A stretch of DNA of 64,000 nucleotides from Kitasatospora purpeofusca (GCF_000718025.1 NZ_JODS01000011.1:62001-126000); one strand, 5' to 3'. Positions 25,223 through 34,472 are shown, counted from the first letter of the stretch. Notes: generated by a model not told the origin, from the sequence alone. Made by a program: numbers and translations.

Positions 25223-26010
25223 GGTGTCAGTGCTGCAGGATCTCTCCCATGTAGCCGTGCACCGCTCCGCGACGGTCCTCTCCGAGGCGGCCGGCGGGAT
25301 GGACCTGCCGACCTGGGCGACCGTCGAGGCATTCCTGGAAGCCTGCGGCGAGTGCGACCCCGCGCCGTGGCGCGACCACTGGGAACGGGCCCGCGACGCC
25401 CTGGACGAGCCCTCACCCCCGGCCGACAGCCCCGCGCACGAACCCGCACCCGCACGCACGCCCTGCTGGTGGTTCTCGCGCTCCGCCGCCGCGACGGCCG
25501 CCCTGCTCGTCGGCCTCGCCGCAGGCCTGCTGGCGGGCCGTCAACTCCCATGCACCGGAACGGCCACGTCCTCACCCCAGCCCACCACCCCTCCCGCACG
25601 CTGTCGACCGTCGTGGTCGTCCCGGCACCCGTGCCGCCGCCCTGGCCGGCGGCCGGGTCCGGCTGCGACGCCCGCACCCACTGGGTGTACCAGTACGACC
25701 ACGCGTACCAGGGGCAGGTCTACGCCCTGCTCGCCCGCCCCGACGCCACGCCCACCGACACCACCGTCACCCTGACCTGGGGCGCCTGGCGATGGCGGCA
25801 CCCGGTGACGGTGCAGCCCGGCACCCCGGAGCGCACCACCGGCGGCACCCTTCTGCTCTACGCCAAGCTGGACACCAGCCTGCGCGACCCCCTGGTCACC
25901 CTCGACACCCCCGACCCCGTCTGTGCCGCCTTCGGCACCGCCGGCCCCACCTCCGTGGCACCGCTGTCCACCGTCGACGCCAACCAGGGGTGGACCGGCG
26001 CCGACCGATG
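25223..26010 (+). pseudogene. XRE-type HTH/transmembrane protein, truncated and frameshifted
   Basis: The first part reads VAVHRSATVLSEAAGGMDLP, TWATVEAFLEACGECDPAPW and HWERARDAL: the second half of a streptomycete XRE HTH domain. A Pro/Ala linker and a membrane helix (AAATAALLVGLAAGLLAG) follow. At about 25555 the sense moves to another frame (WVYQYDHAYQGQVYALLARP, TVTLTWGAWRWRHPVTVQPG), an extracellular domain. The first HTH helices are missing and one frameshift is present, so it is non-functional. Such proteins are thought to be membrane-tethered regulators. Confidence 0.55.
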
Positions 26011-26285
26011 GCCGTCCGCGGGGCCCGCCCACCGGTTCGTCCTACGGGTGGGGCGAGGGGAAGTCGGTGTCGCGGCCGGCACGAACATTGCCGGCGAACC
26101 GGTGGAACCGCGCGCACGGCCCGTCCAGGCGCCCCGCTGCTCCTCACGCCGTCAGCGGCGTGCGGAACTTCGGACGATCACGGCGGCCCAGCGTGAGGGC
26201 AATGCCCGGCCTGCCCGGGGTCGACCGGGGCTCCGTGCTGGAATGGTCGCAGTCGCAGGTCCGTCGAGTGGTGAGGGAGTGCATC

Positions 26286-26711
26286 GTGAACGCGCCGATC
26301 CGGTGGGGCAGTGAGGATCCCGGGCCGTTCTTCCACGGCACGAAGGCCGAGGTCGCGGTGGGTGCCCTCCTGGAGCCGGGGTACAGCTCGAACTACGGCG
26401 AGGGCGCCACGGCGAACTTCGTCTACCTGACCGCCACCCTGAACGCCGCCGTCTGGGGCGCCGAACTCGCGGCAGGAGCGGGGCGCGAGCGAATCTACCT
26501 GGTCGAGCCCACCGGACCGTTCGAGGACGACCCGAACCTCACCGACAAGCGGTTCCCCGGCAACCCGACCCGCTCCTACCGCACCCGTGACCCTCTGCGG
26601 GTCCTCGCGGAAGTCCGGGACTGGCAGGGGCACTCCCCCGAGGAACTGCAGCACATGCGCAACCACCTCGAAGAGCTGAGGGCCCGGGGCGTCGAAGCCA
26701 TCAACGACTGA
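26286..26711 (+). CDS. arr: NAD+-rifampin ADP-ribosyltransferase
   Basis: 141 aa, the usual Arr length. FFHGTKAEVAVGALLEPGYS, SNYGEG, FVYLTATLNAAVWGAELAAG, RIYLVEPTGPFEDDPNLTDK and FPGNPTRSYRTRDPL match Arr along its whole length, with the His of FHGT, the Tyr of VYLT and the Asp of EDDPN in the NAD/rifamycin site. It ADP-ribosylates the C23 hydroxyl of rifamycins in the cytoplasm. GTG 26286 has GAGGGAG 7 bp upstream. Monocistronic. Arr homologues are common chromosomal genes in actinomycetes, so this is likely native rather than recently acquired. Confidence 0.92.
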   Translation: MNAPIRWGSEDPGPFFHGTKAEVAVGALLEPGYSSNYGEGATANFVYLTATLNAAVWGAELAAGAGRERIYLVEPTGPFEDDPNLTDKRFPGNPTRSYRTRDPLRVLAEVRDWQGHSPEELQHMRNHLEELRARGVEAIND

Positions 26712-26744
26712 GCCCCGAGGCCCGCCCGGCTCCATGATCACTTC

Positions 26745-26960
26745 TGACTGGTGCCTCCGCGGTACTGGTGACTCCGCGGCACCACCGCCGTCGCGCCCTT
26801 GCCCTCGCCCTGGCGGGTATCGCGGTCGAAGGGACGCCCGTCCACGTTGCGCTCGATGAAGTACTGCTCGGCCTCGGACCGGATGCCCTCCAGTGCGAAC
26901 CGCAGGTGCCCCAGCACGGGGTGGTCGCGCAGCGCGGCGCGGCGGGTCGGGCGGTCACGA
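26745..26960 (-). pseudogene. N-terminal fragment of FMN-binding glutamate synthase family
   Basis: The minus frame reads HPVLGHLRFALEGIRSEAEQ, then YFIERNVDGRPFDRDTRQ. HPVLGHLRF-LE-IRPE-QQYFIE-N-DG-PFDR is the signature near the start of FMN-binding glutamate synthase-like proteins. The catalytic remainder (over 350 residues) is absent; the frame runs into unrelated sequence. Relic. Confidence 0.55.
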
Positions 26961-27572
26961 CGTCAACGGGTCCGCCGGTTTGGCCCGCTGCGGATGGGGC
27001 GTCTCGTGCCGGGCCAGCATCGCGACGAACTCGGAGATCTTCCTGGTGCGCGTCTCGGCCCGCTTGACAGCGTTGACCCGGTTGACCAGGGCGAAGCGGT
27101 TGGTCCTGGTGAGCACCTCGAACATCGCCTGCGCGGACGGGACTTCGGCGATCGCGGCCAGCAGGTCGGCCGGCACCTCCGCTTCCGACGACGGCGCGTA
27201 GGCCGCCGTCCAGCGCCCGTCGGCCTTCGCGGCGTCCACCGCGGCGCGGCCCGCGGGCAGCATCAGGCCGGCCGCCTCCAACCGGGCCACGTTGTCGACG
27301 TTGCGCCGGGACCAGACGCTGCGGGGCCGGCGCGGGGTCAACCGCCTCCAGGAACTCTCCTCGTCGCGCTTGCGGGCCTGGCCGTCGATCCAGCCGAAGC
27401 ACAGCGCCTCGTCGACCGCCTGCTGCCAGGTCAGCGCGGTGACGGAGCCGCCCTTCCTGGTCAGGGCGAGCCACACTCCGGGAGAGGCGGCGTGGTTGTC
27501 CAGCAGCCACGCGCGCAGCGCCGCGCCGTCGGCGACGATCAGCTCGTCCAGCTCGGTTCCGGTCACCAGCAC
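26955..27572 (-). CDS. YdeI/OmpD-associated family protein
   Basis: 205 aa. The order LRAWLLDNHAASPGVWLALT, QQAVDEALCFGWIDGQARKR, SWRRLTPRRPRSVWSRRNVD, VARLEAAGLMLPAGRAAVDA and AIAEVPSAQAMFEVLTRTNR identifies the YdeI family (bacteriocin-protection-like). These are small soluble proteins of uncertain function. GTG 27572 is used; GTG 27566 is equally good. Complete. Confidence 0.85.
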   Translation of the reverse strand: MLVTGTELDELIVADGAALRAWLLDNHAASPGVWLALTRKGGSVTALTWQQAVDEALCFGWIDGQARKRDEESSWRRLTPRRPRSVWSRRNVDNVARLEAAGLMLPAGRAAVDAAKADGRWTAAYAPSSEAEVPADLLAAIAEVPSAQAMFEVLTRTNRFALVNRVNAVKRAETRTRKISEFVAMLARHETPHPQRAKPADPLTS

Positions 27573-28096
27573 AGGTTAGTGCCACAACCCGGTGCCGCGA
27601 CCGGGCTCCCGACTGCGGACACGGATCCGTTCGACGCCGGCCGCGAAGACCGGTCACGGCACAGGCCTGGACGCCATCGGTCAGCACTTCGCGGAGGCCG
27701 CCGATGTCAGCCGAGTACACGGCGCGCCCGCTCACCAGCACGGTGATGGCCGTCCGCACCCGCGAGGGGGCGGCGAGGATCCGGTCGACCGGTACCCACA
27801 GGGGTCGACTACGGTCGTGCGGCCGCAGAGCGGCGGCCAGGAGCCCGAAGGCCGGGACAAGAGGATCCCGGGGAGTTCGGAGGAGACGGCCAGGACGGCG
27901 GTGGTGCCGTCGCGCAGGACGGCGATGCGGTCGGCGAGTTGGAAGGTCTCTTCAACGTTGCGCAAGGAAAGTCAGCCATTCGGCTCCGGCACCGCCCGCG
28001 CGTTCAGCCGAGCCCAGAACCGCTTGCGCCCTAGCGTGGCTCGGGAACGATCCGGGCACATCGCCGCCCGGATCCCCAATTCTTGTGGAGTCAGCC
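27573..28096. other. Gene-free stretch with an ABC-ATPase scrap
   Basis: On the minus strand 27880-27965 reads VEETFQLADRIAVLRDGTTA, then VLAVSSELPGIL. Both phrases occur in sugar ABC ATPases (DRxxVLRDG; VSSELPE), though not adjacent, so this looks like a collapsed relic. The last 120 bp hold the YceI promoter. Confidence 0.4.
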
Positions 28097-28648
28097 TTGA
28101 CCCTCACCCTTGCCGAGCTCACCGGGGACTACGTGCTCGACCCCGCCCACACCCGGATCGGCTTCATCGCCCGCCACGCCATGGTGACGAAAGTCCGCGG
28201 CGCGTTCCATCAGTTCGAGGGCACCGCCCATCTGGACGGCGCCGATCCGTCCAGCTCCAGCGGCCAGGTGGTGATCAAGACCGAGAGCATCGACACCGGC
28301 GTCGAGCAGCGTGACCAGCACCTGCGCACGAACGACTTCCTCGACGCACCCACCTTCCCCGACATCACCTTCCGTACCACTGCGGTCGAACAGAAGTCCG
28401 ACACCGACTACCGCGTCACCGGCGACCTCACCGTCAAGGACACGACCAAGCCGGTGACGATCGACTTCGAATACACCGGCAACGCCGTCGACCCGTACGG
28501 CAACCTGCGAGTCGGCTTGGAAGGCTCGGTGACCATCTCCCGGAAGGAGTTCGGCGTGACCTGGAACGCGGCTCTGGAGGGCGGCGGGGTGCTGGTCGGC
28601 GACAAGGTCGTCCTGGAGTTCGACATCTCCGCGATCAAGCAGAGCTGA
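28097..28648 (+). CDS. YceI family protein
   Basis: 183 aa from TTG 28097 (GGAG 6 bp upstream; GTG 28085 possible). GDYVLDPAHTRIGFIARHAM, VRGAFHQFEGTAHLD, QRDQHLRTNDFLDAPTFPDI and VTGDLTVKDTTKPVTIDFEY are the successive strands of the YceI lipocalin-like barrel, which binds isoprenoid lipids. No signal peptide, typical of actinobacterial cytoplasmic members. Stress-linked in other bacteria. Monocistronic. Confidence 0.9.
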   Translation: MTLTLAELTGDYVLDPAHTRIGFIARHAMVTKVRGAFHQFEGTAHLDGADPSSSSGQVVIKTESIDTGVEQRDQHLRTNDFLDAPTFPDITFRTTAVEQKSDTDYRVTGDLTVKDTTKPVTIDFEYTGNAVDPYGNLRVGLEGSVTISRKEFGVTWNAALEGGGVLVGDKVVLEFDISAIKQS

Positions 28649-29158
28649 CAACGCCTGTCGACCGACTCGCCCGCGGCGCGGATCCGGCAGGAAGCGATCG
28701 TACGGCGGGCACCTCGGCGTCCGGGCGTGTGCCCACTGCCGGCGCGCACTGTGCGCCGGGCACTGTGCGCCGGGCACGGGCGGCCGGGAGAACGCATCGC
28801 GCCGGCCGGACCCGGATCGGCTGCGCACGCACGTCGGCCCGGACCGGCCGGGCCGGTGCGAAAGCTGCAGTCGGCGTGCCGGGTGCCAGGCATCCCGCCG
28901 CCCGGCGCCCGCCTGGTTCGCGACGTCGAAGTCTCCAACGGAAGCCCTTCAGATACTGGACGGTGAATCCACGGGCGCGCCGCCGCCGGGTCTCCGGGAT
29001 CGGCATCGCCGTCGACAGGCCCGGCGGCATCGTGATGGGCACGCCGTGCGAAGCCGCACCCGACCCGCTTCGGTCGGGCCGCAACATCGAGGTGGACTTC
29101 CCGCCACGCGCCGCACGCCGAGTGGCGAACCCTCCCCGGATCCAGGAACAGTCGATGC
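28649..29158. other. No recognisable gene; short tandem repeat
   Basis: 510 bp. At 28747-28774 a 14-bp unit (ACTGTGCGCCGGGC) is repeated twice head to tail. Open frames are compositional. The end of the region is the leader of the small gene that follows. Confidence 0.45.
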
Positions 29159-29368
29159 ATGACACAAACCACATGGACCGAAGCCAGAATTGAGCTCCCC
29201 GCCACCGAGGGCGGCCACGCCGCGGACACGGGCCTGGCCCTCATCGGCCCGGACGGCTGGGTGCACGTCAAGCCGGACAGCAGCGGCGGCGGGGGCTTCA
29301 GGTCCTACCCGCCCCAGACGGTCTTCAAGATCACCTGGAAGACCGATCCGTGGTCGGCGGACCAATAG
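29159..29368 (+). CDS. Small hypothetical protein
   Basis: 69 aa: MTQTTWTEARIELPATEGGH, LALIGPDGWVHVKPDSSGGG, YPPQTVFKITWKTDPW. The Gly-rich loop, aromatic residues and lack of charge clusters suggest a small beta-rich soluble protein. AGGAA lies 10 bp before the ATG. A good stem terminator follows at 29475. The family is unknown to me. Confidence 0.5.
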   Translation: MTQTTWTEARIELPATEGGHAADTGLALIGPDGWVHVKPDSSGGGGFRSYPPQTVFKITWKTDPWSADQ

Positions 29369-29474
29369 CGCAGGCGGCAGGGACCGGGGTACGGGCACCT
29401 GAGCCGGCGCCCGGGTCGGCCCCGGCCCGCCACGGACCCTCCCCCGCTCGGCGACGGGGAGGGGAATCCGCACG

Positions 29475-29498
29475 CCCCTCGGTCCTCCGACCGAGGGG
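29475..29498. terminator. Bidirectional terminator hairpin
   Basis: CCCCTCGGTC, 4-nt loop, and the exact complement: a 10-bp perfect stem between two convergent genes (small protein and TetR). Confidence 0.65.
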
Positions 29499-29567
29499 AT
29501 CACGGTCCGCCTCGACTCGACGCCGGCTACGACTCGGCCGGTTCCGGGCTGGGGCCCAGGGGGGATC

Positions 29568-30149
29568 TCACGCCGCCGTCGGCGCGGCCCACAGGCCGCC
29601 GAGCAGTGCCGTCAGGTAGCGGTGCGCGGTGTCGATCCGGTCCGCGGAAGCGCCGCCGCGTATGTCCACGGCGTAGGCGATCCCGCACATGAGCGGGACC
29701 AGATCGGCCGCGGCCAGATCGGGACGGACCGCGCCGGCCGCGCGGGCCCGGTCGAGGAGGGTGGCGCCGGTCGACCACAGAGTCTCCTTGAGTTCCGTCG
29801 TCCGCGGCAGGGCGTCGGCCGAAGCGGCGGCCACCGGCGCCAGGGAGGCGTCGGTGACCTGCGCCTCGATGGTGCAGGTCAGGAAGCCCTCCAGTGCCCG
29901 CCGGGGGTCGGTGTCGGCCAGCGCCCGCCTGCCGTGGGCGGCCAGGTCCTCCAGGCAGGGGGTGGCGAGGGCCTCCAGGAGCGCCTCGGGTGTCGCGAAG
30001 TGGCGGTAGACGGTGCCGACTCCGAGCCCGGTGCGGCGGGCGACGTCGTTGAGCTGCAACGGCGTGCCTCGGTCGACGAGCTCGCGGGCGACGGCCACGA
30101 TCCGGTCCCAGTTGCGGGCCGCGTCCTTGCGCAGTGGTGTCGACGTCAT
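29568..30149 (-). CDS. TetR-family repressor of the adjacent SDR gene
   Basis: 193 aa. The HTH is ALQLNDVARRTGLGVGTVYRHFAT-like (residues 30-53: PLQLNDVARRTGLGVGTVYR), with the YRHF motif. The C-terminal ligand domain is of the TetR_C_33 type (ALEGFLTCTIEAQVTDASLA). It starts 15 bp from a CGGAT-N5-ATCCG site, and two more copies sit upstream of the SDR gene, so autoregulation and repression of the SDR are likely. Ligand unknown. Confidence 0.88.
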   Translation of the reverse strand: MTSTPLRKDAARNWDRIVAVARELVDRGTPLQLNDVARRTGLGVGTVYRHFATPEALLEALATPCLEDLAAHGRRALADTDPRRALEGFLTCTIEAQVTDASLAPVAAASADALPRTTELKETLWSTGATLLDRARAAGAVRPDLAAADLVPLMCGIAYAVDIRGGASADRIDTAHRYLTALLGGLWAAPTAA

Positions 30150-30163
30150 GGGGACATCGTAAT

Positions 30164-30178
30164 CGGATAGCCCATCCG
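30164..30178. promoter_or_regulatory. TetR operator 1, CGGAT-N5-ATCCG
   Basis: Inverted repeat CGGATAGCCCATCCG, 15 bp before the TetR start and 41 bp after the SDR stop. Confidence 0.65.
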
Positions 30179-30218
30179 GATGACCCGGCCGCCCCCGCCA
30201 GGCCGGGTACGGCCCGAC

Positions 30219-31109
30219 TCAGGGTGCCACCAGGGGTGCGTGCTGCCGGCTGAGTCGGCGCACGGCATCGGCGACACGGGGGTCGGCGGCCGCGCGCAAC
30301 GGCGTCACCGGCTGCGCCGCGGCACCGATGACGATGCCGGTCCGGCCCGCCAAGGACTCGTCGGTGGCGGCGACGACGGAGGGCCTCGCAGCCTCGGACG
30401 CCGGGCCCGCGGTGGAGCGTTCGAACTTGCGGCGCACCAGCGGCCACAGCAGCCGCAGGGCCGGCGAGACGATCCTCGGGTCGGTCAGGGTGCCGGCGGT
30501 CATCTCGGTCGCGGCGCCTCCGGGGTCGGCGGCGAGGACCGAAACGCCCGTGCCGCGCAGGCGCGACGCCAGGTCGAGGGTGTAGGCGAGGTTCGCGAGC
30601 TTGGCGCGGCCGTACCAGTGGAAGCCGTAGTAGCCACCGGGCGGCTCCACGGCGTCGAACACCCGCTTGGCGACACCGACCGCGCCCGAGGTCACGTTCA
30701 CGATCCTGCTCGGCGCACCGGCCGTGAGCGTGGGCAGCAGCAGTTCCGTCAGCAGGTACGGCGAAAGGTGGTTGACGACGAACGACGCCTCGATGCCGTC
30801 CAGCTCCCGCCGATCCGCGAACATCGCCCCGACGTTGTTCACCAGCACGGTCAGCGGTTCGCCTGAGGTGGCGTGGTCGCCGGCTATCCGGCCGGCGAGC
30901 GCGCGCACACCGTCGAGCGAGCCGAGGTCGGCGGAGAGGAACCGGGCGGGGCGCGCCGGGTTCACCGCGTCGATCCGCTCCACCGCTCGAGCACCCCGCT
31001 CGGCGCTGCGTCCGATCACGGTGACGGAGAATCCGGCGGCAGCCAGGCCCAGAGCTGTCTCCAGGCCGATACCGGCGGTCCCGGCCGTGACCACAGCCGT
31101 CTTTCCCAT
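30219..31109 (-). CDS. Short-chain dehydrogenase/reductase
   Basis: 296 aa. TAVVTAGTAGIGLETALGLA is the TGxxxGIG cofactor loop (here with AGTAGIG), VIGRSAERGARAVERI suggests NADP preference, VNNVG is NNAG-like, IVNVTSGAVG carries the Ser, and YYGFHWYGRAKLANLAYTLD contains the catalytic YxxxK as YGRAK. Close to retinol-dehydrogenase or protochlorophyllide-reductase-like SDRs. ATG 31109 has GGAGGAG upstream. Transcribed toward tetR; two CGGAT-N5-ATCCG sites sit in its promoter. Substrate unknown. Confidence 0.88.
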   Translation of the reverse strand: MGKTAVVTAGTAGIGLETALGLAAAGFSVTVIGRSAERGARAVERIDAVNPARPARFLSADLGSLDGVRALAGRIAGDHATSGEPLTVLVNNVGAMFADRRELDGIEASFVVNHLSPYLLTELLLPTLTAGAPSRIVNVTSGAVGVAKRVFDAVEPPGGYYGFHWYGRAKLANLAYTLDLASRLRGTGVSVLAADPGGAATEMTAGTLTDPRIVSPALRLLWPLVRRKFERSTAGPASEAARPSVVAATDESLAGRTGIVIGAAAQPVTPLRAAADPRVADAVRRLSRQHAPLVAP

Positions 31110-31130
31110 GCGCTCCTCCAGCCAGTGATT

Positions 31131-31145
31131 CGGATAGGTCATCCG
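31131..31145. promoter_or_regulatory. TetR operator 2
   Basis: CGGATAGGTCATCCG, 22 bp upstream of the SDR start. Confidence 0.65.
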
Positions 31146-31169
31146 CTTGATGCGTGACGGTAGCACAAG

Positions 31170-31184
31170 CGGATGACTCATCCG
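31170..31184. promoter_or_regulatory. TetR operator 3
   Basis: CGGATGACTCATCCG, centred 39 bp from operator 2, probably flanking the SDR promoter so that repressors on both sites block it. Confidence 0.65.
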
Positions 31185-31420
31185 TTTGCAGTGAGGGCGG
31201 AGGAGCGACTTCCTCGCCACCGTCCCGACCACCCCGCAGGCCGACCGTTACGGAGAGCCGAACACCCGCGGCTCGCGATCCTGGGCGCCCGGCGCGAAGG
31301 CACCCGCCTGCTGATCCAGGCCCTCGAACCCGAGCCCCTTCCACGGGGCCGCGTGCCTCCCGCAGCGCGGGGCGACGCGCGAGGAAAGCACTACATTTGG
31401 GCAGAAGGGACACCGTCGCG

Positions 31421-32077
31421 ATGGGGTGTGGGCCGATGCACTCGATCACCGACTGGCTGCGCGGCCTTTCCGGTTCCGTGGTGTACGCCGTTGTCGGTGG
31501 CATGGTCCTCGTCGAGGACGCCCTGTTCTTCAGTTTCTTCGTCCCGGGCGAGACCGCTGCCGTACTCGGTGGCTTCCTCGCCCACCAGGGCAGGGTCTCC
31601 CTCGGCTGGATGGTCGTGGTCGTGGTCTGCGCGGCCGTCCTCGGTGACTCCGCCGGTTACGAGATCGGCCGCCACCTCGGTCCGGCGATCCTGCGCACCC
31701 GCCCGTTGCGGCGCCACGCGAAGCGGGTCGGCACGGCGCAGGACCTGGTCCGCCGACGGGGGCCGGCCGCCGTTTTCGTCGGACGGTTCATCGCCTTCTT
31801 CCGCCCGCTGGTGCCTTCGCTGGCCGGGATGTCGCGGATGCCGTACCGCCGGTTCCTGCTCTACAACACCCTCGGCGGGGTCGCCTGGGGCGTCGGATTC
31901 ACCCTGCTCGGCTACTTCGCCGGAGCCGCCTACAGCAGGGTGGAGAGCACGGTCGGCCGGTTCACCGCGATCGCGATCGGCGCGGTCGTCGCCCTCGCGC
32001 TGCTGGTCCGGTACCTGCGGCGGCACCGCTCGCGCGGCCGGGGCCGGTCGGACCGCGACAGCGGCCAGGAGCCCTGA
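31421..32077 (+). CDS. DedA/VTT family membrane protein
   Basis: 218 aa. LVEDALFFSFFVPGETAAVL is the DedA E-x-x-(x)-P-x-P-x-E re-entrant loop, GDSAGYEIGRHLGP the G-x-x-x-GY-x-x-G motif, and FVGRFIAFFRPLVPSLAGMS the F-x-R-x-x-P-x-(x)-R helix. Four to five membrane segments and a basic tail. DedA proteins act in phospholipid (undecaprenyl phosphate/PE) flipping and proton-dependent homeostasis. ATG 31421 with GAAGGGA 10 bp upstream; a second ATG at 31436 is possible. Confidence 0.88.
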   Translation: MGCGPMHSITDWLRGLSGSVVYAVVGGMVLVEDALFFSFFVPGETAAVLGGFLAHQGRVSLGWMVVVVVCAAVLGDSAGYEIGRHLGPAILRTRPLRRHAKRVGTAQDLVRRRGPAAVFVGRFIAFFRPLVPSLAGMSRMPYRRFLLYNTLGGVAWGVGFTLLGYFAGAAYSRVESTVGRFTAIAIGAVVALALLVRYLRRHRSRGRGRSDRDSGQEP

Positions 32078-32196
32078 ACCGACCCGGCAGCGGTCCGCCG
32101 GCGGTACCGGGAGCGGCCCCGGTGTCGGACCCGCGAACCCAGGTGTCGGACCCGCTGCCTAGGCTGGGGGCAGCCGATGATCAAGGGAGCAGGACT

Positions 32197-33867
32197 GTGC
32201 GGATCGAACGTCACCAGGTGGACGGGGCGCGGGTGGCGGAAGCCCGCGAGGACTTCGTGAACCGGATCGGGAGGCAGGTCCACTCCTACTCCCGCGCCGG
32301 TCTGATGACCACCACCGAGTGGCAGCTGATCTCCGACTCCTTCCTCGACTACCTCGGCGCCCTCTCCACCACCCGGCCCGACCTGCACTCCGCCGAGGCC
32401 AGGGCGGTCCTCAGGGACGCCGCCGCGGCCGCCGCCGGCGCCGTTTCCTTCGCCGCCTACTACCCGGTCGACAGCTTCCACGTCTTCCTCGACTACCCGA
32501 ACTTCGGGATGAGCTACGACCGCGAGCACGGGCAGGAGCGCGACCCCCACCACCGGGTCACCGCACGGGACTGGCTCGACGCCTTCTGCCTCGCCATCGT
32601 CTCCGACCAGGTCTCCGTCCACGGTGAGGCCTTCGGCTGGGCCCGGCAGCTGATGCCCGACGGACCGGCCACGCCGACCCTCGAACTCGTCGACGGCCTC
32701 CTGACCCACTTCTTCGAGGCCGACGGCGTCCCGGCCGCCGGCACCACCCCCGTCGCCGAACTGCAGCCCGGCCTGCGCGCCCTGCGCGCTCTCGGCACCG
32801 GGGACCGCGAGGTCTTCGACGCCGCCCTGCTCGCCCTGCTCCAGGACGGGCCGCACGGTACCGGCCCGGCGAGCCTCCTGCCGCTGGTCCCGATAGCCCT
32901 CGCCGCCCTCGCGTACCGCACCCACGGCTGGACTCCGGCAGTGGACACCGACTACCTCCCGCACGCCCTGGTCACCGGTTTCGAGACGGCCGGCCCGCGC
33001 GTCCACGCCTTCGGCCGCGACCCGCGCCCCGACGCCGTGGCCGCGCTCGCCGCCGGGCCCGTCCACGTCGAGCGGACCAGCACGGACCGCCCGTACAGCC
33101 CGGAGAGCGAGGCGCGGTTCGAGCGGCGCACCCTGGAGGCCGTCACGGCCGCCGAGGGCGAGCCGCTGGACGCGTGGGAGCTCACGGGCGCCCTGCGCTA
33201 CCAGACCTACCTGCTCGCGGCGCGCGCCTCGGAGTGCGACGACGCCACCGACGCCGTGATCGCCACCCTGCGGCGCGGCTCCCAGCTGGGGGCCGCCGTG
33301 TTCCGGGCCGCCCTCGCCGAGCCGGGTACCGAGGCCGAGGCGACGATCGACGGCCGCGCCCTGCGCTTCCCCGCCCGCCGGGACCGGGACTTCGGTCCGG
33401 CCTTCTGGCAGACCGCCCTGTCCTTCGCCCTGATCACCGGCTCCCCCGAGGACCTCGAACCGCTTGTCCTGGCCGGCCCCACGATCGCCGCCGAGGACCG
33501 CTCCCCGTCCGCCTCGTACCGCGCCGCCCTGCACGACCACCTCCGCGGCGCCGACCCGCGCCCGGCCACCGAGCGGGCACTGAAGGAGGCGGAGCGCATC
33601 CGGGAGGGCTGGCTCCCGGCTCCGGCCGTCCTCCTCTCGCAGCTGATCGGGGGCGACGCGACCGGTTTCGACCTCGCCCTCCTCGACGCCCTGGAAGCCC
33701 ATCGCGACCACCACAGCGTCGCCGACCGCGACACCGACGCAGCTGCCCCGCTCAGCCTCGACGTGCTCGCCCTCGCCTGCCACGCCCGCCGTACCCGCGG
33801 CTGGGTCACCCGCGTCCGCTCGCCCTACCTCCCGCCCCGCCTCCTCGAAGCCGCCGGCCGGCCCTGA
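32197..33867 (+). CDS. Immunity 49 (Imm49) family protein
   Basis: 556 aa from GTG 32197 (GGGAG upstream). An alpha-helical repeat protein: NRIGRQVHSYSRAGLMTTTE, LISDSFLDYLGALSTTRPDL, AAAAGAVSFAAYYPVDSFHV, then VTARDWLDAFCLAIVSDQVS. These are features of the Imm49 family found beside polymorphic toxins. No signal peptide, so cytoplasmic. No toxin lies beside it; flanking genes are DedA and PRC-barrel. In Streptomyces such genes often stand alone, and the immunity function there is unproven. Confidence 0.75.
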   Translation: MRIERHQVDGARVAEAREDFVNRIGRQVHSYSRAGLMTTTEWQLISDSFLDYLGALSTTRPDLHSAEARAVLRDAAAAAAGAVSFAAYYPVDSFHVFLDYPNFGMSYDREHGQERDPHHRVTARDWLDAFCLAIVSDQVSVHGEAFGWARQLMPDGPATPTLELVDGLLTHFFEADGVPAAGTTPVAELQPGLRALRALGTGDREVFDAALLALLQDGPHGTGPASLLPLVPIALAALAYRTHGWTPAVDTDYLPHALVTGFETAGPRVHAFGRDPRPDAVAALAAGPVHVERTSTDRPYSPESEARFERRTLEAVTAAEGEPLDAWELTGALRYQTYLLAARASECDDATDAVIATLRRGSQLGAAVFRAALAEPGTEAEATIDGRALRFPARRDRDFGPAFWQTALSFALITGSPEDLEPLVLAGPTIAAEDRSPSASYRAALHDHLRGADPRPATERALKEAERIREGWLPAPAVLLSQLIGGDATGFDLALLDALEAHRDHHSVADRDTDAAAPLSLDVLALACHARRTRGWVTRVRSPYLPPRLLEAAGRP

Positions 33868-34066
33868 CCCCGCCCGACCCGGTCCGCCGCGGCCACCTGC
33901 GCGGTCGGAGCGGCAGCGGCCGGGGCGGCCGCGTCCGAGGTTGCCCGGACCCGGGCGGCGCGGTGCCGGAAGCGGTCCCCGGACGGCACGGGGTTCGCAT
34001 GCTCCGGTCCGATCGGGGAAGTCGACCGTCGCACCACGCAGACCGGCGACCGCGCAGGAGGCACCC

Positions 34067-34414
34067 GTGAACAGCGGACTGTGGGACTACAGCAACGCCG
34101 AGGGCTACGGCGCGACACTGGACCTGACGGGCTACCGGGTCGAGGCGGAGGACGGACCCGTCGGGAAGGTCGACCGGCACAGCCAGGACGTCGACTTCGC
34201 GCACCTCGTGGTCGACACCGGCCCGTGGATCTTCGGCCGAGAGATCCTCCTGCCCGCCGGAACGGTCCGGCGGGTGGACGCCGAGGAGCGGGCGGTGTGG
34301 GTGAACCGGACGAGGGACGAGATCAAGAACGCCCCGGAGTACCACAGGTACCGGCACGCCGACGACCTCGACTACCACCTCACGGTCGGCGCCTACTACA
34401 GCGGTGCCGCCTGA
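34067..34414 (+). CDS. PRC-barrel domain protein
   Basis: 115 aa from GTG 34067 with an AGGAGG 6 bp upstream. LDLTGYRVEAEDGPVGKVDR, AHLVVDTGPWIFGREILLPA, VRRVDAEERAVWVNRTRDEI: a single PRC beta-barrel followed by a helical tail (KNAPEYHRYRHADDLDYHLT). Small stress-associated proteins of this type are common in actinobacteria; role unknown. Ends just before a 19-bp stem terminator shared with the convergent gene. Confidence 0.85.
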   Translation: MNSGLWDYSNAEGYGATLDLTGYRVEAEDGPVGKVDRHSQDVDFAHLVVDTGPWIFGREILLPAGTVRRVDAEERAVWVNRTRDEIKNAPEYHRYRHADDLDYHLTVGAYYSGAA

Positions 34415-34430
34415 CCCGCCCGCCCTCTGT

Positions 34431-34472
34431 CGTCCGCCGGGCCCCGACCGCATGGTCGGGGCCCGGCGGACG
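34431..34472. terminator. Strong bidirectional terminator
   Basis: A perfect 19-bp stem (begins CGTCCGCCGGGCCCC) with a GCAT loop, between the convergent PRC-barrel and DUF4383 genes. Confidence 0.8.

Noticed and set aside
27732..27965. A complete small ABC ATPase on the minus strand
   Set aside because: Only two short phrases of the family occur and they are wrongly adjacent; kept only as a relic note.
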